Source: Metaphire vulgaris
Taxonomy: Eukaryota; Annelida; Clitellata; Crassiclitellata; Megascolecidae
Direction: 5' to 3'
NCBI GenBank assembly: GCA_018105865.1
Contig: CM030834.1
Location: 20,292,219-20,356,218 of the forward strand
Length of the DNA: 64,000 nt
Positions 35,093 to 46,668 of this stretch are shown piece by piece. A program made the translations under genes and the position numbers. The notes under the pieces were generated by a model, which saw only the letters and a list, made by a program, of their open reading frames with translations, was not told the origin of the DNA and searched no databases. The stretch's first letter is position 1. Each line of letters opens with the position of its first letter.

Positions 35093-37239
35093 TGTTGCGA
35101 AATCCGCTAATTGACCCCTGATGAAAGGTTAAGGACAAAGAGGGAAATCGTGCGTTAAACTTGGGCCCCCGTCCCGATCTGAGACAGCCCGTGCTTGTGA
35201 AAGACAGAACGACCTTTTAATTTAAGAACTTAACTTTATTATAAACATAACAATAAGAAGGTCATTTACTGGCGAACTTAATCAAGAACACGACTTTCAA
35301 CGATTATGCAAGTAACCTTGGCGAAGGACAAATACAAATGATCATGAGTGATCACGGAGGACAAGGAGGCAACGTCAGGTAAGGCAATCGACAAAACAAA
35401 GACTTAACTCTATATCAGTCAACATTCAAATAACAACACATTAGAGTGTTCGATATTGGAGGAGGGCATTTGAAGGGTAACATAACTAACACTGGAATAA
35501 TGCATCGCTAGTCAGTACGACATCCACTGTGAACGATTAATCAGAGGTTAAATTTATGAGTGTGACCTTCAAGTAATCAACTTCAAGTCGAAGTTAATAT
35601 CGAATGACGACGAAGAACAGAAATCTAAGAAATGCAACCTTAATTCTCTACGTCTTATTCTAGAGGTCGAATACAAGTGTCAATAACAGGTTTAACCTTC
35701 AACTACAGAACGAGCATCCAGAGGTCGCAACAGACTTACAAGCTATTCAAATCGAGGTCGAGTACGTCTTTGACCGGCAACAGATATGTGGCGACCTTTC
35801 TACGATGACCTTTAAGCACTAAACAATGATATCGAATGACGACGAAGAACAGAAACCTAAGAAATGTAACCTTGAATCTCCACGTCTTATTCTAAAGGTC
35901 GATAACAAGTGTCAATAACGAGTTTAACCTTCAACTACAGAACGAGCGTCCAGAGGTCGCAACAGGCTTATAAGCTATTCAAATCGAGGTCGAGAACGTC
36001 TTTGACCTGCAACAGATGTTATGACTTTTCTACAATGACCTTTAAGCAGCAATTAATAAGCAATACATAAAGATTTAGAGAACAATGTCATGACCTTTAA
36101 ATATTTGACCTCACGCAAAACAAGAGTTTCACGGCGACTACCTGTCACAAGTATTGACCGAAGTCAGTGAGTGTCCTCATAAGGACACAGAAAAGCCGCA
36201 GCTGTGTAATGTATGCTGAATGGGTGACCTCGCAAGGGCACCGAGGGCCGCAGCCCGTGTATGTATGCTGAATGAGTGACCTCGCAAAGGGCACAGAAAA
36301 GCCGCAGCTGTGTATGTATGCTGAATGGGTGACCTCACAAAGGGCACCGAGAGGCCGCAGCCGTGTATGTATGCTGAATGAGTGACCTCGCAAGGGCACA
36401 GAGTAGCCACAGCTGTGTATGTATGCTGAATGGGTGACCTCACAAGGACACCGAGAGGCCGCAGCCGTGTATGTATGCTGAATGAGTGACCTCGCAAGGG
36501 CACAGAGTAGCCGCAGCTGTGTATGTATGCTGAATGGGTGACCTCGCAAGGACACCGAGAGGCCGCAGCCGTGTATGTAATGCCACAGGCCTTAACCTGG
36601 GACTGGAGAGTTTGCAAGGCTCACCAGAAAACGATCGTTCGGACGCTGGGCAATAGCCCTGGCACGATCGGCCCTTAATATTGGAAGAGGCAGGAGATAA
36701 GAACTCCGGAGCTTGCTAAGAAAAGGAGTGTAAATTGCGAATCTCCAATTCGTTGCTGTTCCGTAACGCGTCGTGCCACCTAGTGAGCACTATATACATA
36801 GTTACTGGCGACTTTTTGTCACATAATAGTGGTCGAATAGTCCTCCGTAGGGTGAGGGTTCGAATCCGAATGAACATTCTTCTTTGAGGCCTATTCATTC
36901 CGTGTAAATCAGTTAAAGGCGACGCCTACCGAATAAACGAGGAAGCGCCAATGCAAGGAAATGGCCATAGTCTGAGTTGGTTAACGCGAGGTGTGTGCAT
37001 GGCGAGTTCCAGCCTTTGGCGATTCGACCAGGTTAGTGTAGTGCGACGGAAAGAAGGATTTTCCGTTAGTTTTCCAGGTGGAGTTAATTATGAGCGTGCG
37101 TTCGAGTACAAATTCTTCGAACGGAGAAAGCTATGAAGAGCACGAACGTTAAGCGAGAATATTGAATCGTGGCGCCGCATAGCGACTGATTTCGCTATAA
37201 CGCGAGCGTATCAAGCTTTAAAAATAAAAATTCGCCACA
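35093..37239 (-). mobile_element. LTR D (complete, 2,147 bp)
   Basis: Complete ends with the PBS on its left, so it was a 5' LTR of a minus-strand element whose internal part is gone. It has two 226-bp subrepeats and about eight 52-bp units (36173-36576). Its right end directly abuts a plus-strand LTR piece, forming an inverted LTR pair. Confidence 0.9.
36173..36576 (-). repeat. 52-bp minisatellite in LTR D (about 8 units)
   Basis: Same unit as in the other LTRs, with local changes such as CCTCACAA for CCTCGCAA that remove the CpG. Confidence 0.95.
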
Positions 37240-37240
37240 A

Positions 37241-38251
37241 TTAATTAAGGTCTGGCATACATACACGGCTGCGGCCCCTCGGTGCCCTTGCGAGGTCACC
37301 CATTCAGCATACATTACACAGCTGCGGCTTTTCTGTGTCCTTGCGAGGACACTCACTGACTTCGGTCAATACTTGTGACAGGTAGTCGCCGTGAAACTCT
37401 TGTTTTGCGTGAGGTCAAATATTTAAAGGTCATGACATTGTTCTCTAAATCTTTATGTATTGCTTATTAATTGCTGCTTAAAGGTCATTGTAGAAAAGTC
37501 ATAACATCCGTTGCAGGTCAAAGACGTTCTCGACCTCGATTTGAATAGCTTATAAGCCTGTTGCGACCTCTGGACGCTCGTTCTGTAGTTGAAGGTTAAA
37601 CTCGTTATTGACACTTGTTATCGACCTTTAGAATAAGACGTGGAGATTCAAGGTTACATTTCTTAGGTTTCTGTTCTTCGTCGTCATTCGATATCATTGT
37701 TTAGTGCTTAAAGGTCATCGTAGAAAGGTCGCCACATATCTGTTGCCGGTCAAAGACGTACTCGACCTCGATTTGAATAGCTTGTAAGTCTGTTGCGACC
37801 TCTGGATGCTCGTTCTGTAGTTGAAGGTTAAACCTGTTATTGACACTTGTATTCGACCTCTAGAATAAGACGTAGAGAATTAAGGTTGCATTTCTTAGAT
37901 TTCTGTTCTTCGTCGTCATTCGATATTAACTTCGACTTGAAGTTGATTACTTGAAGGTCACACTCATAAATTTAACCTCTGATTAATCGTTCACAGTGGA
38001 TGTCGTACTGACTAGCGATGCATTATTCCAGTGTTAGTTATGTTACCCTTCAAATGCCCTCCTCCAATATCGAACACTCTAATGTGTTGTTATTTGAATG
38101 TTGACTGATATAGAGTTAAGTCTTTGTTTTGTCGATTGCCTTACCTGACGTTGCCTCCTTGTCCTCCGTGATCACTCATGATCATTTGTATTTGTCCTTC
38201 GCCAAGGTTACTTGCATAATCGTTGAAAGTCGTGTTCTTGATTAAGTTCGC
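37241..38251 (+). mobile_element. LTR piece E (5'-truncated, 3'-truncated)
   Basis: It starts at the minisatellite edge (only about two units, 37251-37347), keeps both 226-bp subrepeats, and stops at GATTAAGTTCGC. There it passes straight into gag (ATACAACCTTCTGG). Missing are U3, the LTR 3' end, PBS, leader and gag start. The same internal junction occurs at 30865 in internal B. Confidence 0.92.
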
Positions 38252-41200
38252 AATACAACCTTCTGGACATCGATGACGGGTTCTTCGCTGGAAGTCTCCT
38301 CAAGGAAGAGCCGCTGAATTCGCCCTCGACCTTGGAACCTCCGATGATCGATCGCATATCGACCTTCGAGAGGATGCATCCGTTGGACTCACCGATCGAT
38401 GAGACGCCAGAGTCCTCTGGCAAATATCTTCGTGCGACCTTACCTCGCACGGATCGTCCTTCAGCCAAACGACAGTTCATGAAGCCTGGCAAGTTCGATG
38501 GTACGGGCTCCTTGGAATCATTTCTACGTCAATTCGAAGTGTGCGCCGAGCATAATCAGTGGACGACGAAGGAGAAGACAGACTTTCTTCAATGCTCGCT
38601 GGAGAGGTCAGCTGTCCAGCTCCTCTGGGACTTTGGGTCACGCGCGGACGTTGCGTACGAGGACTTAGTAGAACGGTTGCGACAAAGGTACGGCCTTGAA
38701 TCGCAGGCTGAAACGTTTCGTACACAGCTAAGGTGTAGACGACAGAAGGACAGGGAAAGCTTGGCGGACTTGTTACACGACATTCGAAGGCTGGTGACCT
38801 TGGCCTATCCGGCTCCAGCTAGCGAGACGACAGAGGCCATAGCTCGCGACGCATTCTTAGATGCCATGCGTGATTTTGACCTCTCGTTGAAGGTGCGTGA
38901 GAGGGAGCCAAAGTCTTTGGACGAGACCTTCAGGACAGCCGTTCGCCTCGAGACTTACAAGAAGTCCTTCGAGATGCAGGACGCTCGGGACAATACACGA
39001 CGTGAACCCAGACGCCAAGTACGTTCTACCAGACAGGACGACGCGGTGGCAGAACTCACCGCTCAAATGAAAGACTTTATGGAAGTCCAGAGAAGGAATC
39101 AAGAACAATGGATGAAATCTATGGAGGAGAAGTTGTTGGCAAGGTCAAACCCTTTCGAGAGCCGACGTCCGACTGCAGAGGTCGGCAACCAAGGACGCAG
39201 ACGTGACCTCGCCATGCCCTTGGCAACACAGCAAGTTGGGGCACACCCGCGAACGACACTCCAGAGGCAGGTCATCGTACCGTACGCTGCTACAATTGCC
39301 AGCGTCAAGGTCACTTAAGCAAAAACTGTCGCCAACCTCGCCGGCCAGAACGAGGTGGAGCATCCGTTAATTTTAATACGACCTCTAGATCGACTGGAAC
39401 AAGCGGACTGCGGTCATTGTATGTGCGATGTCGTATAAACGGTCAAGGTTGTTTATGCCTTTTGGACACAGGGTCAGAGGTGAACTTGATACCTGCTTCC
39501 GTAGCAGAAGGGTTGTCACTTGACCACTCAGCCCGCGAACTGTACGCTGCGAACGGTAGTGTTATCAACATATTGGGAGAAGCGACAACCGAAGTCAAAT
39601 TCAACGAGCGTTGCAAGAGGAAGGTCACCTTCATCGTCTCCGAGCAAGTGAACGAGGTCATGCTCGGTATGGAATTCCTCACGACCTTCAAGTGTGGTTT
39701 AAGTTTTGCGAAGAAAGCTCTTCATTGGGCGTAGCCAACTGCCCTTGATCAGGAGAGACGGTGTTGGGTGGTGTCGACGTGTACAGGTGTCAAGTCGCAT
39801 CGAGATCCCACCACTCGCTCAACTTGACGTGCCCTCTAAAATCTTGTGGAGAGGTGAAAATCCTAAAGAGTCTAACACGTGGATGCTCGAACACAAAGAA
39901 CTGCGACCCGGAGTTCACGCCGCTCGCGTTCTGCTCGCGGAAGGAACCACCGATTCCGTGGTGCGGTTGGTGAACACGAGAGGGAACCGACTGTCATTGA
40001 CGAAAACGAAGTCCTTGGGATCCTACAACCGGTAGAGGTCATTGAATGTCAACCGAACTGCGAAGAGACCGTCAAGACTGCCTTGAATCAAGCTGTGGAT
40101 ACTTTGCTCTCCACAGTGGACGAAAGTCTTCCCGAAGATACTAGGGTTCATCTTGAGGCGCTCGTGCGCGAGTTTCGCGACGTTTTCTCTTTAGAAAAGA
40201 ATGACCTTGGTCATTGCACGATCACGAAGCATCGCATCGATACGGGGTCAGCGAGACCCGTGCGGCAACCTCTACGACCTCAACCAAGGGCGTACCGAGA
40301 GGTGATCGACAGTGAGGTAGATCAAATGTTGAGTGGAGGTTTAATCGAACCCGCCAAAAGCGAGTGGGCCTCCAACGTTGTACTAGCGAAGAAGAAGGAC
40401 GGGACCTTGAGATTCTGTCTAGATTATCGTTCATTGAATGCAGTCACTAAGGGAGACGCCTATCCTCTACCTAAGATTAATGATTGCTTGGATGCACTCA
40501 GTGGCGCTCGTTGGTTCAGCACGCTAGACTTAAAGAGCGGCTACCATCAAATAGCTATGGACTCGACGGACGCAGATAAGACTGCCTTCGTTACTAGAAG
40601 AGGTTCATTTCGTTGGAAGCGCATGCCGATGGGACTGTCCGGGGCCACGGCGACCTTCCAAAGGACAATGGATTTAGTGCTCTCAGGGTTAAATTTCAGC
40701 ATGTGTCTCGTCTACTTAGACGATGTGATCGTGTTTAGCGATTCGACAGAACAGCACCTCCTCCGTTTGCGAGAAGTCTTTGAACGGTTGCGGAACGCTC
40801 GCCTCAAGCTCAAGGTCGAAAAATGTCGGTTGATGAACCGCAAGGTTAATTTTTTGGGACATGTAATTTCCGACGAAGGGGTTGCTATGGACGAGGGAAA
40901 GATCGAAAGGGTCATGTCTTGACCCGCCCCCACTAACTTGAAGGAGCTGCGTGCCTTTCTAGGACTCTGCTCCTATTACCGCCGTTTCATCTCCAACTTC
41001 GCCGGTATAACTGACAATCTCAGTCAACTCACACGCAAGAATGTGAAGTTCGAATGGAACTCCGAAAGACAAGCGTCCTTCGACTTCCTCAAGCAAAAAT
41101 TAGGATCCGCACCAATATTAGGGCTGCCTAACGACAATGACGAATTCGTCCTTGACACAGACGCGTCCGAATTCGCTATCGGAGCTGTACTCTCCCAGAG

Positions 41201-42485
41201 ACAAGACGGACAGGAAGTGGTCTTGGCGTATGGGAGCAGGTTATTGTCGCGCGCCGAGAGAAATTATTGTACCACGAGGAGGGAACTTCTCGCAGTTGTT
41301 TATTTTCTCAAATACTTTAAGACGTACTTGTTAGGAAGACCTTTCTGTCTAAGGACAGACCACGCAGCATTGCAATGGCTCCAGAGGACGCCTGATCCTA
41401 TCGGTCAACAGGCCAGATGGCAAGAACGCTTGTCTGAGTTCAGATTTAAGATTTTACACAGACCAGGTAGATCCCATCAGAACGCCGACGGGATGTCTCG
41501 ACGACCTCCACCATGTGAAGAAGTCGTCGTCGCCGCAGTAACATCAGCTCCGCCTATGGTAGAGAACGACCTTCACCTGGCCGAAGAGCAAGGTAAAGAT
41601 CCGTTACTGATGAAGGTTCGCGATTGGATCGCCTACGGCGCTCCCAATTTGGTCGATATATTAACGGACGACGAAGCTACCAAGACTCTTTGGCATGTCC
41701 GTGAACAAATGTCCTTGGAGGATGGAGTGCTCTACCGTACTCGACCCGATGGGGCACGGCAGATCATCCTTCCCAAATCGTTGCGTCGGAACTTTCTTCA
41801 TCTTTGTCACACCGGAATGACTGGAGGTCATATGGGTGTACGTCGTACCCGTGCTCAAGTTCGACGACGAGCCTTTTTGGCCAGGGTGGTCCAAGGACAC
41901 CCATTTATTTTGTAAATCCTGTGAAGAATGTTCCAGGTATCGTCAGGGGAACCCCCGAAACAAGGTAAACTTCACCCAGTGTTGTGTGGGGCCCCTGGGA
42001 AGTTTTGTCAGTAGACGTGACTGGACCTCACCCAAGGTCAAGTAGAGGTCACGTGTACATTCTAACTATGATGGACTACTTCACGAAGTTCGTGGAGGCA
42101 GTTCCCATACGTAATCAAGAGGCTACCACGTTGGCTAGAGCGATAGTTGAGAAGATCTGCGCCGTGTATGGAACGCCGCTTAGAATCTTGTCCGACCGTG
42201 GACCATCGTTCGAATCTGAGGTATTCCAAGAGATGTGTCACATGTTAGGCATTGAGAAGATTCGTACTACCAGTTACGAGCCAAGGACAAACGGTCTTGT
42301 CGAAGATACCACCGAACCATGAATACCACGATATCTTAAAATGGTGTCGGCATAACCATCGTGACTCTTTACGAGGTCCTCCCCAAGGTCACAGCCGCCT
42401 CACCGGGCCTCCGTGGTGAAAGATCTCGGTTCGACTCCCAACTGTTGATCTTCGGGACCACCCAACACCAGTGGATCCTGTTTAT
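38252..42485 (+). pseudogene. Internal E: gag-pol with stops and frameshifts
   Basis: Gag reads 38332-39318, PR is near 39417-39734, RT lies in 39879-40922, RNase H and integrase zinc region in 40938-41915, and integrase core in 41984-42322. A Trp codon in other copies is TGA at 40920-40922 between RT and RNase H. Frameshifts lie near 39240, 39715, 39983, 41875 and 41990. From about 42300 to 42485 the match becomes poor, with many small indels, before the junction with the inverted internal F. Confidence 0.9.
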
Positions 42486-44131
42486 AGGCAGTTGGCTACG
42501 CCCAATGAAGAGCTTCTTCTTCGCAAAACTTAAACCACACTTGAAGGTCGTGAGAATTCCATACCGAGCATGACCTCGTTCACTTGCTCGGAGACGATGA
42601 AGGTGACCTTCCTCTTGCAACGCTCGTTGAATTTGACTTCGGTTGTCGCTTCTCCCAATATGTTGATAACACTACCGTTCGCAGCGTACAGTTCGCGGGT
42701 GAGGCGAGTGGTCAAGTGACAACCCTTCTGCTACGGAAGCAGGTATCAAGTTCACCTCTGACCCTGTGTCCAAAAGGCATAAACAACCTTGACCGTTTAT
42801 ACGACATCGCACATACAATGACCGCAGTCCGCTTGTTCCAGTCGATCTAGAGGTCGTATTAAAATTAACGGATGCTCCACCTCGTTCTGGCCGGCGAGGT
42901 TGACGACAGTTTTTGCTTAGGACCTTGACGCTGGCAATTGTAGCAGCGTACGGTACGATGACCTGCCTCTGGAGTGTCGTTCGCGGGTGTGCCCCAACTT
43001 GCTGTGTTGCCAAGGGCATGGCGAGGTCACGTCTGCGTCCTGGTTGCCGACCTCTGCAGTCGGACGTCGGCTCTCGAAAGGGTTTGACCTTGCCAACAAC
43101 TTCTCCTCCATAGATTTCATCCATTGTTCTTGATTCCTTCTCTGGACTTCCTTCATTTGAAAGTCTTTCATTTGAGCGGTGAGTTCTGCCACCGCGTCGT
43201 CCTGTCTGGTAGAACGTACTTGGCGTCTGGGTTCACGTCGTGTATTGTCCCGAGCGTCCTGCATCTCGAAGGACTTCTTGTAAGTCTCGAGGCGAACGGC
43301 TGTCCTGAAGGTCTCGTCCAAAGACTTTGCCCTCACGCACCTTCAACGAGAGGTCAAAATCACGCATGGCATCTAAGAATGCGTCGCGAGCTATGGCCTC
43401 GTCGTCTCGCTAGCTGGAGCCGGATAGGCCAAGGTCACCAGCCTTCGAATGTCGTGTAACAAGTCCGCCAAGCTTTCCTGTCCTTCTGTCGTCTACACCT
43501 TAGCTGTGTACGAAACGTTTCAGCCTGCGATTCAAGGCCGTACCTTTGTCGCAACCGTTCTACTAAGTCCTCGTACGCAACGTCCGCGCGTGACCCAAAG
43601 TCCCAGAGGAGCTGGACAGCTGACCTCCAGCGAGCATTGAAGAAAGTCTGTCTTCTCCTTCGTCGTCCACTGATTATGCTCGGCGCACACTTCGACGTAG
43701 AAATGATTCCAAGGAGCCCGTACCATCGAACTTGCCAGGCTTCGAACTGTCGTTTGGCTGAAGGACGATCCGTGCGAGGTAAGGTCGCACGAAGATATAA
43801 GAGGACTCTGGCGTCTCATCGATCGGTGAGTCCAACGGATGCATCCTCGAAGGTCGATATGCGATCGATCATCGGAGGTTCCAAGGTCGAGGCGATGCGG
43901 CTCTTCCTTGAGGAGACTTCCAGCGAAGAACCCGTCATCGATGTCCAGAAGGTTGTATCTCGTGGCTGACCTTCGAGACTCCATAATGCAGATGATTATA
44001 GTTCAATGTTATTACCAAGTTCACACAAATGAATGTCAGCAAACAAATGTTAGAGGACAAAAGAAGGTGACTTCAATTTCAATGTCACCTTGACCTGATA
44101 CTAAAAATGCACTGGACCCCACTCTACCAAT
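42486..44131 (-). pseudogene. Internal F: gag to protease, heavily frameshifted
   Basis: It extends from the gag start (ATG at 43984-43982) leftward through capsid, CCHC region and protease to a break at 42486. Many one- to six-base indels break the frame (near 43915, 43790, 43745, 43695, 43345 and 43150). The leader is present, and the PBS is damaged (ACCCCACTCTACCA). The expected LTR right of 44131 is missing. Confidence 0.88.
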
Positions 44132-44356
44132 TGGTTTAGCAAACCACAAGGTTAATTGTTTAGCATACACGTTGTTAACTTTCGCCGGAGGCGACCACCT
44201 CTCGCCTCTTTCACGTCGTTCCCTCGATACAGAATCTCCGCATTTATTGTTTAACAGTACTTTAACAGAACAACTTGATGTTGAAATCGACTACTATATA
44301 GGCTTATCGTCGCTCCATACTAGGGATCCGGCTCACTAATTTTCAATCGAATTTCG
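44132..44356. other. Unique island between internal F and LTR G
   Basis: About 225 bp that match no other part of the window, with a GC-rich inverted stretch (CGCCGGAGGCGACC near 44184). No ORF or known element was recognised. It may be host sequence trapped between two insertions, or a foreign U3. Confidence 0.5.
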
Positions 44357-44797
44357 GTGACGACTTCTTATTTTTAAAGAAGATACGTTCGCATTATATG
44401 AGAAATCAGTCGCTACGCGGCGCCACGATTCATTATTCTCGCTTAACGTTCGTCCTCTTCATAACTTTCCCCGTTCGAAGAATTTGTACTCGAACGCACG
44501 CTCATAATTAACTCCACCTGGAAAACTAACGGAAAATCCTCCTTTCCGTCGCACTGCACTAACCTGATCGAATCGCCAAAGGCTGGAACTCGCCATGAAC
44601 ACACCTCGCGTTAACCAACTCAGACTATGGCCATTTCCTTGCATTGGCGCTTCCTCGTTTATTCGGTAGGCGTCGCCTTTAACTGATTTACACGGAATGA
44701 ATAGGCCTCAAAGAAGAATGTTCCTTCGGTTCGAACCCTCACCCTACGGAGGACTATTCGACCACTATTATGTGACAAAAAGTCGCCAGTAACTATG

Positions 44798-44803
44798 TAT
44801 ATA
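44798..44803 (+). promoter_or_regulatory. TATA box of LTR G5
   Basis: TATATA in CTATGTATATAGTGCTC, at the same relative place as in LTR A. It is the likely core promoter for the element G transcript. Confidence 0.55.
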
Positions 44804-45014
44804 GTGCTCACTAGGTGGCACTACGCGTTACGAAACAGCAACGAATTGGAGATTCGCAATTTACACTCCTTTTCTTAGCAAGCTCCGGAGTTCTTATCTC
44901 CTGCCTCTTCCAATATTAAGGGCCGATCGTGCTAGGCTATTGCCCAGCGTCCGGAACGATCGTTTTCTGGTGAGCCTTGCAAACTCTCCAGTCCCAGGTT
45001 AAGGCCTGTGGCAT

Positions 45015-45424
45015 TACATACACGGCTGCGGCCTCTCGGTGTCCTTTGCGAGGTCACCCATTCAGCATACATACACGGCTGCGGCTACTCTCGGTGCCCT
45101 TTGCGAGGTCACCCATTCAGCATACATACACAGCTGCGGCCTCTCGGTGTCCTTTGCGAGGTCACCCATTCAGCATACATACACGGCTGCGGCTACTCGG
45201 TGCCCTGCGAGGTCACTCATTCAGCATACATACACCCATGCAGCATCTCGGTGCCACAGCGAGGTCACCCATTCAGCATACATACACAGCTGCGGCTTTT
45301 CTGTGCCCTTGCGAGGTCACTCATTCAGCATACATACACGGCTGCGGCCCTCGGTGCCCTTTTGCGAGGTCACCCATTCAGCATACATTACACAGCTGCG
45401 GCTTTTCTGTGTCCTTGCGAGGAC
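45015..45424 (+). repeat. 52-bp minisatellite in LTR G5 (about 8 units)
   Basis: The plus strand is open in all three frames. One unit near 45233-45262 is rearranged (CCCATGCAGCATCTCGG). Confidence 0.95.
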
Positions 45425-46362
45425 ACTCACTGACTTCGGTCAATACTTGTGACAGGTAGTCGCCGTGAAACTCTTGTTTTGCGTTAGGTCAAATATTTAA
45501 AGGTCATGACATTGTTCTCTAAATCTTTATGTATTGCTTATTAATTGCTGCTTAAAGGTCATTGTAGAAAAGTCATAACATCTGTTGCAGGTCAAAGACG
45601 TTCTCGACCTCGATTTGAATATTCATATAAGCCTGTTGCGACCTCTGGACGCTCGTTCGTTCTCGTTAGTTGAAGGTTAAACTCGTTATTGACACTTGTT
45701 ATCGACCTTTAGAATAAGACGTGAGATTCAAGGTTACATTTCTTAGGTTTCTGTTCTTCGTCGTCATTCGATATCATTGTTTAGTGCTTAAAGGTCATCG
45801 TAGAAAGGTCGCAACATATCTGTTGCCGGTCAAAGACGTACTCGACCTCGATTTGAATAGCTTGTAAGTCTGTTGCGACCTCTGGATGCTCGTTCTGTAG
45901 TTGAAGGTTAAACCTGTTATTGACACTTGTATTCGACCTCTAGAATAAGACGTAGAGAATTAAGGTTGCATTTCTTAGATTTCTGTTCTTCGTCGTCATT
46001 CGATATTAACTTCGACTTGAAGTTGATTACTTGAAGGTCACACTCATAAATTTAACCTCTGATTAATCGTTCACAGTGGATGTCGTACTGACTAGCGATG
46101 CATTATTCCAGTGTTAGTTATGTTAACCTTCAAATGCCCTCCTCCAATATCGAACACTCTAATGTGTTGTTATTTGAATGTTGACTGATATAGAGTTAAG
46201 TCTTTGTTTTGTCGATTGCCTTACCTGACGTTGCCTCCTTGTCCTCCGTGATCACTCATGATCATTTGTATTTGTCCTTCGCCAAGGTTACTTGCATAAT
46301 CGTTGAAAGTCGTGTTCTTGATTAAGTTCGCCAGTAAATGACCTTCTTATTGTTATGTTTAT

Positions 46363-46368
46363 AATAAA
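46363..46368 (+). terminator. Poly(A) signal of LTR G5
   Basis: AATAAA in TTTATAATAAAGTTAAG. Together with the TATA box it bounds an unusually long R region that contains the minisatellite and subrepeats. Confidence 0.5.
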
Positions 46369-46509
46369 GTTAAGTTCTTAAATTAAAAGGTCGTTCTGTC
46401 TTTCACAAGCACGGGCTGTCTCAGACCGACGGGGGCCAAGTTTAACGCACGATTTCCCTCTTTGTCCTTAACCTTTAAACAGGGGTCAATTAGCGGATTT
46501 CGCGACAAT

Positions 46510-46527
46510 TGGTACCAGAAGTGGGGT
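46510..46527 (+). other. Primer-binding site of element G (tRNA-Leu UAA type)
   Basis: TGGTACCAGAAGTGGGGT begins 2 bp after the LTR. Its complement ends ...CTTCTGGTACCA, the 3' end of metazoan tRNA-Leu(UAA) as I recall it. The same 18-mer is found at 35073-35090, 57951-57968 and 63200-63217. Confidence 0.75.
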
Positions 46528-46555
46528 CCAGTGCTTGTGAAATTTTTAGTATACT

Positions 46556-46588
46556 AGGTCAAGGTGACATTGAAATTGAAGTCACCTT
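46556..46588 (+). promoter_or_regulatory. Leader hairpin with AGGTCAAGGTGA direct repeat
   Basis: AAGGTGAC (46561-46568) pairs with GTCACCTT (46581-46588) around a 12-nt loop. Overlapping it, AGGTCA and AGGTGA stand as a spacer-less direct repeat at 46556-46567. The hairpin is kept in elements F, H and J. It could serve RNA packaging or dimerisation, or nuclear-receptor binding; neither is shown. Confidence 0.5.
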
Positions 46589-46668
46589 CTTTTGTCCTCT
46601 AACATTTGTTTTGCTGACATTCATTTGTGTGAACTTGGTAATAACATTGAACTATAATCATCTGCATT

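Larger units (their letters stand above)
44357..46507 (+). mobile_element. LTR G5: 5' LTR of element G
   Basis: It ends TTTCGCGACA before the PBS. Its start (about 44357) is diverged from the canonical TGTGGCGAA. It holds a TATA box at 44798-44803, AATAAA at 46363-46368, about eight 52-bp units (45015-45424) and two 226-bp subrepeats. An extra AATAT/CGTTCTCGTT variation lies near 45625-45665. Confidence 0.88.
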
